Assembly (NCBI GenBank): GCA_964035545.1
Contig: OZ037765.1
Coordinates: 13,014,698 to 13,078,697, forward strand
Direction: 5' to 3'
From: Bugula neritina
Lineage: Eukaryota; Bryozoa; Gymnolaemata; Cheilostomatida; Bugulidae
DNA: 64,000 bases
In this document: piece after piece, positions 50,601 to 63,742 of the stretch
How the letters are laid out: every line of letters starts with the position of its first letter
Numbering within the stretch: position 1 is the first letter of the stretch
Notes under the pieces: model-generated
Database searches by the model: none
Told to the model about the DNA's origin: nothing
What the model saw: only the letters and a program-made list of their open reading frames with translations
Program-made: the position numbers and the translations under genes

Positions 50601-51398
50601 CTTTATTGGACACGTTTACTTTGAAATGTACATAGTCGGATATATGGATGAAAATCAAGCTTTTCAATGGTGCTAAAAGTTTTTGTTGTAATTCCCTTTA
50701 AGATGACAGTTGATAAATGATGCTGTTTATTGAAGGCTACTGTCCTAAATTTGTAAACGAGATGGTTTAAATTTTTAAGCCAACTATTGGCATCCTTCCA
50801 GTATTCTTTTGCCTAGTAAATTGGTAATTCTCATATTATTCAATGAAACCATTCCCACACATGGAATGAAAAATCCCTTCACATGGTCTGAAACATCAGA
50901 ACGTAGTGAATTGCATAGGAATTTTTATGATAATAAAACATAAGACTAAATATACATAGTTGTGCAGTAGTTTTAAAATCATTGTTTGAATAATTTTGAA
51001 ACTTTGTATGATTATCTTTTTTGTTGATACTCTGTACAATAGTACAATAGTATTCTAATGGGGTATACTGCAGCCATTAAAGTTAGCAAACTTAGATTCC
51101 AAACTTCTATAGCAAGTGAAAACCTGTAACCAATTGCCAACTACTCATTATGGATGACTGGAGTACAGGCTTGTTAGTCCTCCTGTATTATCACTGCATC
51201 ATACTGAACACTTTTATTGACAGGCTATTGTAGTCTTTTATTGCTGATACCCTCTTCCATAAGATTTGAATTTATGGCATTGCTGCAGCAGAAAATATAT
51301 AATTCGCCCAGGCTCTTGAGAATTTCTTGTATTAACGTCTGCAACCTCCATGGTGTCAATAACCTATCTGCCTTGCTATTCTAAATGAAGAAGCTGCA

Positions 51399-52073
51399 TA
51401 ATAGACCATGTAAGATTGGTACATTTAGTACCTTGAACCAATTCTAGATACTCACCACTATAACTTATATAAACTTCTGCAAGTTCAAATGCAAAATGCA
51501 TACTTCTAGGAAATAGCTGTGCAACTTTTATTACATGCATTATTTTATTTCATATCTTAAATTTATGAATCATGAGTTCATTTTTCAAAATGTTTAAATT
51601 AAGTGCTTAAAAAATGCATTTAAAGAATGTATTCCTGAAAAATTACCCTGGAGCAGTTTGACCACAACCCCAGCTGTTTTGGCAAAACACATTTAATGAC
51701 ATTTTCATCGACATAGTGGTAAATTGGCTGGTTGTTTTTGGCAGATGAGTAGCACGCTGGCTGGCTGCAACTTTATACAATTCTGATTGGCTGGACTCTA
51801 CATGACCAGCTAATGATTGTATCTGATTGGCCTAATAATGTAGAGTTTTATATAAGTTATAGTGGTGATATTTTAGAGTTGGTACACACCCCTTTTTTGG
51901 TTGAGTTTTATAATCTGATCACGCTGTAGTCATCTACAACACTTCAGTGTATGGGGAAATTATTAGTATTGCGAAATCTGTTTTGGCTTATATTGCTATG
52001 CCAGTTTTCTGACTTGGTTTGTAATAAACCATAGGCAGCTATATAACTTAGGTGATTTCATCGAAGGTAGACA
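51399..52073 (+). repeat. Left 675-bp inverted arm
   Basis: Pairs with 54249-54923. It contains its own 21-bp internal inverted repeat (51453-51473 against 51847-51867, core CACTATAACTTATA), plus repeated GATTGGCTGG and TGATTGGCC words. No open frame of note. Confidence 0.88.
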
Positions 52074-53529
52074 CTGTTTAGGTGCAGCGAATCAAACACT
52101 GTTGTTACTATTGCAAAACAGTAGCAATAGCATAGCACAGTCAGCAAACTGTAATGGCAGTGCTGCACCATATTTATCATCACTAGCATATATTTACAGC
52201 ACACTGACAAACACATGTATAAGCATGTGCTAAGCATAAATTATAGTTGCTTATGTGCCCACCATTATTTTACTTAAAAAAATTACAACAGTAATTTTTT
52301 TGACTTGGTTGCATATTTATTTGCAGGAGTTAAAATGCACAGCTTTTAGCAACAGAAAACATAGACGATTTATATAAAAATGAGCTTTAACCTGTAGTGC
52401 TTGGCATGCTAGTCTATACTGTTACTTGGTATCATCACCAATTTGTACATGATTTCCTTAGTGAAACAGCATGTTTATCCCACAAATGCAATGCCATCAG
52501 CCATAGGACAATATAGTCCAGTTTTTTCAACTATGAAGTAATTTTGTTAGCAGCTTGCTTCATTTTAACGTGAGCTTCTCAGTCTCAAGTCATTGTTCGA
52601 GGAAATATCTGCACCTAGCTCTGAAGCTATACTAATGAGTTTTCAATACATGTTTTTCCTCACTCAAAGTAATCATCAACCACCATTGAGGCAGGAAGAT
52701 GACAAAAACATTCTGAGGGCTAGTATCCAATACCATATGCCAGCCATTAAAACTTCACTATAGTGCTTCCGGAGCACACCTATTTCTACTACATGGCGAT
52801 CCTCTTACAGTATTTACTTATTTCCTGGCCATGCCACCTGGAAAGAAAGGCCATTTTCAACTGACTAGAATGCAGTAACTCTAAACTAAATTAATTGCTA
52901 TTCTTAGAATCCAGGTTAAAAGAGCAATCAACCCATAAAGGACTTGATATCCTAAATAGTCCTGGAGCTTACTGTTTGCACCTCTTTTAGAAAAGATTAT
53001 AATAGTCTGCTGTGCTTTCTGCAGCCACCCTTGGTAACCAATAAAGTGTAGCACTTAATAATATTTTTTTTGGTGTGCTATTGTATATGCATGTGCTATA
53101 CCACTATGCTTTGTAAGCTAAAGTCTGATATTAATGGTTTTTGGGTGAAAGAAAATGGCAGCTCAGACTCGATGCTTATTTTGCAAAATACAAACTCATA
53201 TATGGATAATATTCTGTTGGTAACAATGTTGTATGCAGTCAGTGTTGAAATATAATGCCTTCATTACAGTTTTAGTGGGATCAGCGTTTTCTCTGTAACT
53301 ATCATGTTGCATCACACAACATGAAAAAATGTTCATCAAATCCAATGTTTAATCATCATTTATTCTAGCATATACCAGAGAACCTTTGTATTTTACCCAA
53401 CTGACTAAAACATGTATTGAAAACTCATTAGTAAAATTGTTGATGTTATTGCAGTAGCTTCACAGCTAAGTGTAGGCACTTCATCCAGCAATGGTTTGAG
53501 GCTGATTACTTCACAGTTAAAAGAATCTA

Positions 53530-53550
53530 GAGTCTAGATTCTAGACTATA
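53530..53550. repeat. TCTAGA-rich palindromic knot in element spacer
   Basis: Overlapping copies of GAATCTAG, AGTCTAGATT and CTAGAC form a compact region able to pair with itself, near the middle of the spacer. Noted only as local structure; function unknown. Confidence 0.35.
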
Positions 53551-54248
53551 TTGTCCCACGGCTGATGTCATTACATTTGTAAGATAATCATGCTGTTTCG
53601 CTAAGTAAATCGTATACAAGAAAGGGTTATCAACATGGTATTATAGGTGATGATACCAACTGGCAATATAGACCCACATGCAAGGCATTACATGTTAATA
53701 CTAATTTTTATACAAAATGTCTACATTATCTGTGCAATTAAACTCTTGCAGATTAATATGTGATTGATTAAAAAAGCTACTGCTATATAAATTTAAAATA
53801 AAACAGTAGTGAGTACACAAGCAAATAATTTATGGTTAGCGTAGGTTCATGCATTTGTAATATGCATGTGAAGCAATTTTTTAAATTATCACATTAAAGT
53901 AAACTGAAGCGCAAAATAATCAGACTATGAGAATGTTTTCAGTAATATGCATTGATTTAAAACTAAATCATGAAATGATTATCATTTTTGCAACCTCTGT
54001 ACTTGGTAGACAAGATAGAGAGGGGTGATGTGACTGCTGTAACTGTGTTACTGCTCTACATACTAACAGACTAGGCTAGTGTATTTAAGTGCCTTACATA
54101 AGATATTTTAATAAAACTGGTGAGTTTAGTGTGGCCACTGCCATTGCAGCTAGGTGACTGTGCTAGTGTGCTATGCTCTCACTACTGCTTTGCAATAAAA
54201 CCAAGTAACAGCAGCACTGGTTGATTTGATGTTCTAAGGTCTAAGTAA

Positions 54249-54923
54249 TGTCTACCTTTGATGAAATCACCTAAGTTATATAGCTGCCTATGGTTTATTA
54301 CAAACCAAGTCAGAAAACTGGCATAGCAATATAAGCCAAAACAGATTTCGCAATACTAATAATTTCCCCATACACTGAAGTGTTGTAGATGACTACAGCG
54401 TGATCAGATTATAAAACTCAACCAAAAAAGGGGTGTGTACCAACTCTAAAATATCACCACTATAACTTATATAAAACTCTACATTATTAGGCCAATCAGA
54501 TACAATCATTAGCTGGTCATGTAGAGTCCAGCCAATCAGAATTGTATAAAGTTGCAGCCAGCCAGCGTGCTACTCATCTGCCAAAAACAACCAGCCAATT
54601 TACCACTATGTCGATGAAAATGTCATTAAATGTGTTTTGCCAAAACAGCTGGGGTTGTGGTCAAACTGCTCCAGGGTAATTTTTCAGGAATACATTCTTT
54701 AAATGCATTTTTTAAGCACTTAATTTAAACATTTTGAAAAATGAACTCATGATTCATAAATTTAAGATATGAAATAAAATAATGCATGTAATAAAAGTTG
54801 CACAGCTATTTCCTAGAAGTATGCATTTTGCATTTGAACTTGCAGAAGTTTATATAAGTTATAGTGGTGAGTATCTAGAATTGGTTCAAGGTACTAAATG
54901 TACCAATCTTACATGGTCTATTA
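54249..54923 (-). repeat. Right 675-bp inverted arm
   Basis: Reverse complement of 51399-52073. A short plus-strand open frame beginning at 54782 runs from this arm into flanking DNA and is not considered a gene. Confidence 0.88.
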
Positions 54924-56324
54924 AGTACCATTTCCCCAACAGCTGCACTAGATTTTTGAACACTTATTTAAACTGTCGCGGACTTGTAATTAATGCTCTG
55001 ACTCCCATGTCAAAGACACTACGCGTAGCTCAATAATAGTACACTTGCTGGTTTAAATGCACTCATTTATCAATGTCTAGTTTAAATTTTCTGCTCCACT
55101 GACTACAAATCAAAAAGTATTGTTGAAACTCAAACTGCTCATACATAGAATACGTACACAGAGCACGCATGCAGTGAGCTGCAGTAGAGGCTTGTGTGTA
55201 TGTTAATCAATCCTTTGGAGTATTGAGTTTGTTAAAATATTAGCATTGAGGAAACTTGGGTTTTATATCTAACCCAACTTTAAGCTCCATGCCTGGTGCT
55301 TCACAAGTGGAATTGCAGGCAAGTTCTTGAACTGCTCGGTGAGTGTGGACTGGTGCAAGTATTGTTGTGAAACTTGTTTCGCTACTAGGGTATTCTTCAA
55401 GTATGAATATAAGTTTCAGTCATGACATTTATTTGTTAAACTGTGCTATTATTCAGTTTGCATTATTTACTGTCCTTTTCATATTACTGAGGTAGTTGTG
55501 GCTTATTTTACTATCCTCCAAATTTGTATCTACCAAAGTGTGCTGTGAGTGTCATAGAAATTTGTCAACTCTATACCAAAATATTACAACCTCGTCAGGA
55601 AGTCAGTAAGCAAACAGGTTTTACAAAGTATTGCAGACAACTAGTTGTTTGGGACTTAAGATTGAGTTTGTGCAACCTGTCAAGTTTGTGGTCTGCAATA
55701 GGATTGAGCCATTTACCAACCACCACTTTTCTTGTTATATCAACCACTCCTGTAAACTTTTAAGTCAGTTCAGTGATTAAGCTGTCCATCAGCATGAGCA
55801 CAAAGTTGATTTTAAAACACGATTGTTTGAGCATACAACCCTGAAACAGTTTTAGATGATAGCCAAGATTCATATGAATATTTTAATACTGCGCCAATGA
55901 AATGTCTCGAGATTCCTTTAATATTATATAAAGACAGAATAGAAATTTCAAAGACCAACAAGCTCAAGGAAGCAAAGATTTCAAGGTTCATTGGTATAAA
56001 TAATTATTAGTACAAAATCAGTGATTCCAATTTATTTAGTTTTACTGAGCTAAAATGAGTGCGTTAACTCATTTTGCCCACCTTTGCCAAGACACCAGGA
56101 TAGGTTAACTACGGAACTGTGTCATACCTACCGCCTTATAACACCTTGCTATGACTGCAGTAAAATCTTCTGTAGAATTGCCATTCAATGCTGTAGGCTA
56201 AGTTATGATATAGCATGTAAAGCTCTAAAAATCTTTCACCTTGTTTTGTCAATAATAGCGGTAGAGGCACATACCAGTGAATTTTAGCTGTAAGCTCAAT
56301 TTTACATCATAGTTATAAAACTTT

Positions 56325-56397
56325 TTCCCTGACTGGGATTCTAACCCAAGACCTCCAGTCTTACAAGCAGGCGAGTTAACCATTACACCACAGGGAA
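56325..56397 (-). pseudogene. tRNA-like sequence, probable tRNA pseudogene or SINE head
   Basis: On the minus strand it reads TTCCCTGTGGTGTAATGGTT at the start and GGGTTAGAATCCCAGTCAGG near the end. The acceptor ends (TCCCTG with CAGGGA), a TGGTGTAATGG D-arm and the T-arm are present, and box B is one base from GGTTCGAATCC. The anticodon stem is broken (two mismatches in CCTGC/ACTGG), so the isotype cannot be read and it is unlikely to be functional. The acceptor end resembles tRNA-Glu. It could also be the head of another SINE family. Confidence 0.5.
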
Positions 56398-57683
56398 CAC
56401 TGGATTAACTCAACACTACATTAGTTTTCTTAGCTCAATTCTGTTATATTTCAAATGAAATCGTTCAATCATTTCAATTTAAAATAGTTAGTTTTTTCTT
56501 TTTAAAGATTTCAGCTCTGTTTCATGTTAATCTGCTTAAAATCTGTGATGGCAATAGACTAAAGGTTTAAACCTTAATGTCTGTCTATACTTTGTCATTT
56601 TAGTGCAATAAATAATTATGTTGATTCTGGCTATTTCCAAATTCAGATAGCAGATTTTGTAAACATTCATTAAGAAAGGATGCTGTTCCATCTTTCTTCT
56701 CTACGTAGTTGTATTTTTTTGTAAGTTTTTCAATTTTGCAATAGCAAAAGCTGTAAAGCGTTTGAATTGAGATGTAAAATATGTATGGTGATGCTTCCAG
56801 AAAGCTCCATATACAGACCTATGTTATCAGGATTAGCTGAGCTAGTTATAGACAGCTTTAGTGATCAACATGCTAATCCTTACTTGAGTCCACCGCTTTG
56901 GTTCTGCAGATGGTTATTATTATTGATTTATGACTCTGGCACTGTTATTTTGCTATGAAGGCTTATAAAGGTTTTAAACTGGGCTGCTAGATTATCAGCA
57001 CTTCTATAATAGGCCCAATAACAACCAGTATAACTTATGCAGGATGTTATGATTTTCTGCCAGGGCTTTTAGCTAGATACAAAAGAAATTTTGTAAAGTA
57101 AGCAAAACAATTCATGTCATAGTGTGTCTTGGTCTCTTGTCAAATTAAAGAAACTAGTTTGCTCTTCGAGAACCTGCCAGTGGTATGATTACTAAGATTT
57201 TTGTGGTAATTGTGACAAGTGTTGATATATCATGATCCAACTCTCCCATTTTGCACATTGTTAGAAAATCACTTGCTAGACTACAATTCAGTAAAGATTT
57301 ACGTTTTCCAGTTTATATTTATATAAACATTTTAGGCAATGGCTGTTGTTTAATGTTTCAATGATATTTCATAACATTGTTCCGGTAGTGGCTCTCATTT
57401 GTCCATAGCTATTGTTGCCAAGCTGCTCACTAGAAAAGCCAGACTAGTGGTTTGCTCAACTACTGCCAATTTTCCTGTCTTGGTTGGCAGCTTCCAGAGT
57501 TTTTATACTTGTATTAGTTCACACCTTTCCAAATGGGTGCTCTTTCGTAGGTATTATTGGCAAACTGCCAAAAGCTAATGAACTCTTGAGTCACACTAAC
57601 TGCAAGCCAGGGGTCATAGGCGTGCTTGTATAATATATACAATGAGTAGTACAAGTCATAACAGCCTTTTCTGTTTTCACAGC

Positions 57684-60600
57684 ATGAATCCTCCAATGCC
57701 CTTTCGGGGAGGACAATTAGGTGAGAATGCCAGACACCCACCTCCAGCTCAACTCCAGTCCCAAGGACCACCTTTGCCTATAGCCGTTATGAATTCTCAG
57801 AGGCCCGGTTTCGTACCTTATGGTATCCCGGTACCCCACTACAACCAGCCAGTCTATAGTCCTATGCAAAGCCCTCAACTCATCCGACACCCAGGGCTGC
57901 CCCGTAACACTATTCTACCCTCGACTAACCAACTGCCCCACCCACAACCCAGGCCTGCGATGGACCAGAGAGCCAGGTATATGTTTGCAGTTTCAGTGGC
58001 ACCACCACAAGTCCCCCAGCATCCTGTCTCACACCCACCCCCTCCACCACCAGTGCAGATGATGAAAGGGGGTCGACCACACACCCTCTCTGCACCAACT
58101 AGTCTGTCAGCTGCCAACTCAACTACCGACGACAAACCACTAGACCTTAGTGCCAAGGCTAGACCTCAAAAGGTTAGTCTGATCATATGTTGGATCCAGA
58201 AAAACATTTCAACTTACATTTATAGTTTCAATTATTATGGTTTAATCCAAAATCACTATTTTGAATGCTATTCATATTGTTAGCACCCGTCTCCATCGAC
58301 TGACAAAAAGCCTGTAACTCAGGCTACTGTTGTACCTTTTGCTGACCAGCCTCTTGACTTGACCCTGCCAAGTAAGGAGAAGATAATTCCTGCAGCAGCT
58401 GTGGAGAGTGGAAGACTGGTTAAAATGAGGAATAGGTGTAAGTTTTGGTTGTTAAGATACATTACTTTGCTTTCTGTCTGTTCCTACATGTACCATGTGT
58501 TGCACATGTCAACTGGTTCATGTCAAATTCAAATAAATTTCTTAGTTTTCACTTATAAGTTTATTTCCTGAATTTCTATTGCAGTCATTTCATAACATAG
58601 AAACTAAATAGACTCAAATTTAGTTCAACTGCACTCTAATTAGCTTGTAGGAAACACTAGATTGTTCCGTTATGAGCAGCTCAAATATGCTGGTGCAACT
58701 ATTATGTTGAAAAAGTAGGTTATCTTAAAAAGGCTTTCATCTCGCAGGTTATTGCCAACTAATAAGTAAAGTGTTGCTAGTAAGAAATAGAATACAGCCA
58801 ATGCTGTCAGTATTAATGTAAAATAATACAATTTATCATTTTTCCTTCCAATGGAGATGGTTTATTAAAGGAGAGGTTCTAACATATTATATATCTGTGT
58901 TAATTTCATATATTATATAGATGGTGTAATAATAAATTATAAACACTTACAATATTGCAATAAGTTGTCATGTAGCAGATTAAATATAAAGCTTATTTTC
59001 ATCTGATAAATTTGACCCTTAACAGCTAATAGACTGGGGACCTAAATTTTCTAACCTTGACCTGAATATAACTTCCTATGGAACACCAGTAAATATGTTT
59101 TGAGCCTTTTGTGTGATTAATATACACTTGTTTTTGAAAAAAAAGTTGGCTTTTTGTCTTTCTCTAGATTCAAAATTTTTTTATGAAATAACAAATGTTA
59201 TTGAGACAATTGGGGCTCAGATATCTTTCTATTTTCTTTTTGGTTTAGCATTTTGATTTAAAATCTGTTTCATTCTGTTATATGTGCAAATATTTAACTG
59301 AGCCAGTTTTAAATGAGAAACTGCAAGTGTATCTAAACTAAATTCAAACACAATTATCAAATGTCCAAGAATAACTAAGCATATCTCGTAATACAACCTT
59401 GTACTTGTTTTCTGATATATGCATAACAAAACATTTGAATAGGTTTTGTGCTTTTGCTACCATTGACTCCATCTAGAAGGTTGCTAGGCCATATAATACA
59501 TTTTACACCCTTTTGTGTTGAAGAATAATACCTTTATGCTATTTAAGGTCATATGAATTATTTATTTCTGTGTATTCAAATGTTGGCCGACAGCCTACAC
59601 AGAGACTGCGTACATGTTTCATTGTTGGGAGCAGTTGTTTTCTTTATCTTATTGTCTAGCATTTCTATGTTCTTTGAAAGCCTTTCATGCACATTATTGA
59701 CCATTAAAGAAATATTATTAAGGAATTATTAAGAGCGTTTGTCAGTCATATTATGCTTACAGTCTAGAATTTGAATTGTATATATGCATTTATTCCTTTT
59801 GCTAAGCAAGAACAATAGCATATTGTATTTTATAGTTACCAGTAATCAATTTTCAATTTGAATCAGGCTTCTTTTCATTTAAATAATTTCTTGTGCCATA
59901 TTATTCACAGCTTCAGCATCAGCAGATCAAATAACTGATCAGCCGTCTACTTCCACTACTAATAATCTAGAAGGAGACATGATGGGTGCCAGTATAGTGA
60001 ATGGCGGCTCTTCTCTCCTCCAGAATCACCCACCTGATGATATATTATACTTACACTGTGTTCGCTGTACATCCAGCTATGGCAGTGAACACGCTTTCAA
60101 AAAGCATTTTCGTAACAGTCATGGCTACACTCCCACATGTGATGACGTGCTGATACAAGGCATCAAGGCCACTAAAGAGTATGTGATGAGTAAACAGGAC
60201 AATCAAGCAGTAGGGGCAAACAACTCCCCTCCTCCTAGGCGACATTGTAACTACTGCGGGTGGCAATGTGACCAGGCTAACTCCTCCCTCTTTACCAGGC
60301 ATATGAAGGAGCACTATGATGTCACAGGCTGTTTCTACCGATGCATGTATTGCTCTCAGGAATTTAGTGACCCGAATACGTTGCGGCAGCACGTTGTAGA
60401 ACACAGGGTGATATACCAGCATATCTGTGCTTACTGCTGTCTAGCATATGCGGCTGAGGAGCAGCTAGTTTCACACATGCTTACACAACACAATATGCAG
60501 TATACCAGCAGGAAGGTTGGCCTCCCAGTGAGCATAGTTTTACCCAGTCCATTGACTATGCCTCAAACTCGACATGAAATCAACGCACCAATGAATTCAT

Positions 60601-63600
60601 CTCGAATGCCAGTTAAAGGCAATCCTTCTCAGATATATGCTGAATATATGCAACCAAAAATGGTGCATGGCAAGATTGCTCCATTTGCAAGACCTCAGTT
60701 GTGCGCGGTAATGCCTACCAACCCCTACTCCATGCAACCTGCCAAGCCAATCATGATTGCATCACCGAGACATGTTGATATGAAGACAGCGTCATCGCCT
60801 GGTTATAAGAAGTCTCCTCCAGTATACAAGAGTGAACCATCCGCACCAGTATCTGATTCCATCAAAGGCCTTGCACCCAGACAAACTGCTCAGATTGATG
60901 TCAAAACATTACTATATAATGCCGTTGAACTAGGTTTTAAAAATGCTGGTAAGGTTTTTCACTTGAAATAGTGAAGTATCATCATATTGTATAACATCTT
61001 AGACTTTGGTCCAATGAGATTTTTTTTGCTTTTTAAAATTTAAGTTGCTTTAAATTGTTATTCAATATTTAAAGTGTCTTTTTACTATGGATTTTGAAAA
61101 TTTGTTTTTTTTAGAAGAAAGCATTGCGGTGTCAACTACAATCAACACAGTAACTAATAATCGGCGGCCATCTTACTCCATGACAGCTGCCAGCTATGAT
61201 CAAAAAAGCACAGTTTCTCCAGCAAGTACTGCTATGGTCACCTTTCCCTCTTCGTCAAAACCAGGAGCTCACCGACCTTCTCATTCCCCTGGATGTATGG
61301 ATCTGTCACGTAAAGCTTCCTATTCATATGCACCACCTCTGCACACACCCATGGAGACCTTTCGGCCTCGCCAAGTTTCACCAGTGGTAGAAACAGTCGA
61401 CCTCTCTAAGCCTCGGTTCCCAGTCCCTCGGATGCACGCACCTTATGGTTTATTCCCTTCTCATTCTGCACATTCTCCTCAAAGTCACCCTTTTGTTCCG
61501 AGCTGGCCTGTCACCACAGCTGCACATCCTGCTTCGCACCCTGCCACTTCTGCTAACTTCAATCTGTCTCCTCGGAAACCAACACCAATTTCAGTTTACT
61601 ATGCAGGTGTGTTGATTCTGTTTTTAAGTTTTGTTTTTCTGCTTCATGTAAATATGTTTGTACAATGCATAGATAGTCATATAGCATATTCAATTAGCCC
61701 TGGGAGGTGATGGCATATATACATTCCTGAATAATTTTAGCAAGTTTCTATATTTTATTTGTTTGTTTTGAGTAACTGTTGTCGAGTTGTTTTCACACTC
61801 CAGGAGTTTAGTACTGTCACTCTTAATAATTGTTAAAGCTACTGAGCATACAAAATTGCTATTACAGCTAACCAGTTATCATCATTTCATTTTTTATTGT
61901 TTTTTATATAGACAAGCAGAAGCCTGCCTCGGCTCCTTTGCCTCCACTATATCCACGACCCTCTGCATCTGCCACCTCAAATAATTCAGGATTAGGTGGA
62001 GGTGCGTCAACTACATTGACTTCTGTCCCATCAACTGCAGCTAACAAGGCACCGTTGGTAGACATATCTGGCAATGAGAGCGTGTCTCCCTCGTCTAGCA
62101 ACTCTACTTCAGCCAGAGAGTCTGCCCAGACAGATTCTCAGCTGGTGAGCTAATTTGTTGTTTTATGTTCCCACTTTTTTCATTTCTCTGAACATTACTC
62201 TCGACTAAAATTGAAAATATGTGAAACCTAAAAGTTGTTCCAGCTCCTTGCATATAATCCTGCTTTCTTGAATAAAGGTAATACACCTGTCATATTTCAC
62301 CATCAAAATTATTTTTCACACCAGCTAAACAATGATTTTGCAATTCCCAAATATTTAAGCAAGTGTAGAGTTATCTTCTCTAAATTACTGATAGTAAAGC
62401 ATAAACAATATCCAACTAAAAGTAAACAAGAATAGAAAGGATTCAGCTGCAATAGCTAACAATAGTCTGAAATTGTATTTATTGACGTTGCTAATTCCTG
62501 GGTTGTTTTTCTTCGGTTCAATAGTTTAATATAATAAATAGTAAGCTTCTGCTGTAATTGTAACTTAAAAAAGGGTCCATGGCTGCAAGCATTACGGATT
62601 TCTATTTAGAGAATGCAGTTGTTCATCAAATTCTAAATAGGAAAATTTCTTACAAAGCATTTTGTAAATAATAGCTTACGTACACTTGTGTTTTATTAAC
62701 CAAATAATGATTGTGTGTGCCATAGCTGGTAGCCTCCTTAAATTCCAACTAAGGAAACTAATCTGTATTTTTTTATGTAGCAGTTGGGTGGAGACTTTCT
62801 TTGCTGTATGTAGGGCTTCTTTTGTTGCAGCAGAGTTCAATAAAAGATGGAACTTGCAAAGAGCATCTGTTACCAGAGTTGGCAAAGGCAGTAAATATTG
62901 AAGATGATAAATTAATGGAGCAGGACACAAAAATGGAACTGCTAAGTCCACAATCTGTTCGGAAGTTATCTGTTGAAGATGTTGGTAGAAATGATGAAGC
63001 GAAAGCTTTGTCAACTAAAAGTAAAGGTGGTAGCAATTTAGAGGCCAAGATGAAAGAATATATGAGATCCAAAGTAGATTCTTCAAATCAGTCTGAACAG
63101 TCCAAGTCTGTTGGCCAATCAGAAAAGTCTTTCCCTGATGGCTCTACTGTTATAAGTGAACCGGCTGAAAATAAGAATTCTGCTGGCCATTTATTTCTTG
63201 CAACATCCGAACATTGTACTGTTGGGGCATCCAAAGCAGACTCTACCATATCTCCAGCTGGGAAGTCTGTAAGCTCTTCTCTAAATTTTCAAGTTAACAC
63301 TTCAACAGTAACCTGTGCTTCTAACACAGTGTTTGGAGACATTATTGAAAAAGTAGTTAATAGTTCCTTGGGAATTTCTGATACTGAATATTCCAGTCAA
63401 AATCGGAACAAAGCCCCCAATGCCATCCCATCTCTTATCAGTAACTTTGCAAATCCTAAATCTAAGCAACAGTTAGATGCCGGTACTTGTGACAACATGT
63501 CTGACATAGGCTCTGATAAAATACAGGCAATGTCAGCTTGTAAAGTGGTTCTCAACCCTCACAGTTTCCCTATCAATAATGATAGCTCAGGCATCAGGAA

Positions 63601-63742
63601 GAAAAGGTCAACTGAAAGCATCGATAAGCCTGGTTTTGTGACCGATAATGGCGTATTGGATATGAGTAAAAAAGTTGTAAGAAAACAAGAAGAGGATTCA
63701 GTTCATCAGAATAAGCGTCGAAAAGTTGATAAAACTGATTAA
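57684..63742 (+). CDS. Large C2H2 zinc-finger protein with DLS corepressor-type motifs
   Basis: Probable nuclear transcription regulator; orthologue not recognised. Six exons, 57684-58172, 58284-58437, 59911-60948, 61115-61606, 61912-62144 and 62831-63742, join to 3318 nt (1105 aa) with all phases consistent. The N-terminus is Pro/Gln-rich. Four C2H2 fingers lie at about residues 264-285 (CVRCTSSYGSEHAFKKHF), 327-349 (CNYCGWQC..), 359-379 (CMYCSQEFSDPNTLRQH) and 387-408 (CAYCCLAYAAEEQLVSH). The first, third and fourth have canonical spacing; the second has a longer loop. Five DLS-type motifs surround them: KPLDLSAK (152-156), QPLDLTLP (186-190), CMDLSRK (622-625), VDLSKP (655-658) and VLDMSKK (about 1078-1081). 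PLDLS is the known CtBP-binding motif. The tail ends in the basic NLS-like NKRRKVDK. The first ATG follows a CAG acceptor (57681-57682), so an upstream exon is likely. AATAAA follows at 63902. Confidence 0.88.

Larger units (their letters stand above)
51399..54923. mobile_element. 3.5 kb element with 675-bp near-identical inverted arms
   Basis: The left arm 51399-52073 and right arm 54249-54923 are reverse complements over equal length. In the segments read side by side only one mismatch was noticed (TCGAAGG against TCAAAGG). Outer ends read TAATAGACCATG and its complement, compatible with a TA target duplication. The 2175-bp spacer has no protein-like reading, so the unit is a non-autonomous foldback- or long-TIR-type transposon, or a recent inverted duplication. 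Inside the arms, inverted similarity continues in weaker form for about 90-100 bases into the spacer. Confidence 0.85.
43517..57682. other. 14 kb gene-poor, repeat-bearing region
   Basis: No supported protein-coding exon lies between the SH3 gene and the zinc-finger gene. It holds a CA-rich satellite, hexamer arrays, a candidate LTR, the 3.5 kb inverted-repeat element and a tRNA-like pseudogene, all listed separately. Stretches 44002-45240, 47650-51398 and 54924-56320 show nothing I can name. A 5' exon of the zinc-finger gene may be hidden near the right edge. Confidence 0.5.

Noticed and set aside
54782-55036. 84-residue frame crossing the right edge of the inverted-repeat element
   Set aside because: It spans an insertion border and has no domain features.
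57642-57683. Upstream Met giving a longer zinc-finger protein start
   Set aside because: It lies before a good CTGTTTTCACAG acceptor, so it is most likely intronic; the protein is better started inside or upstream of the spliced exon.
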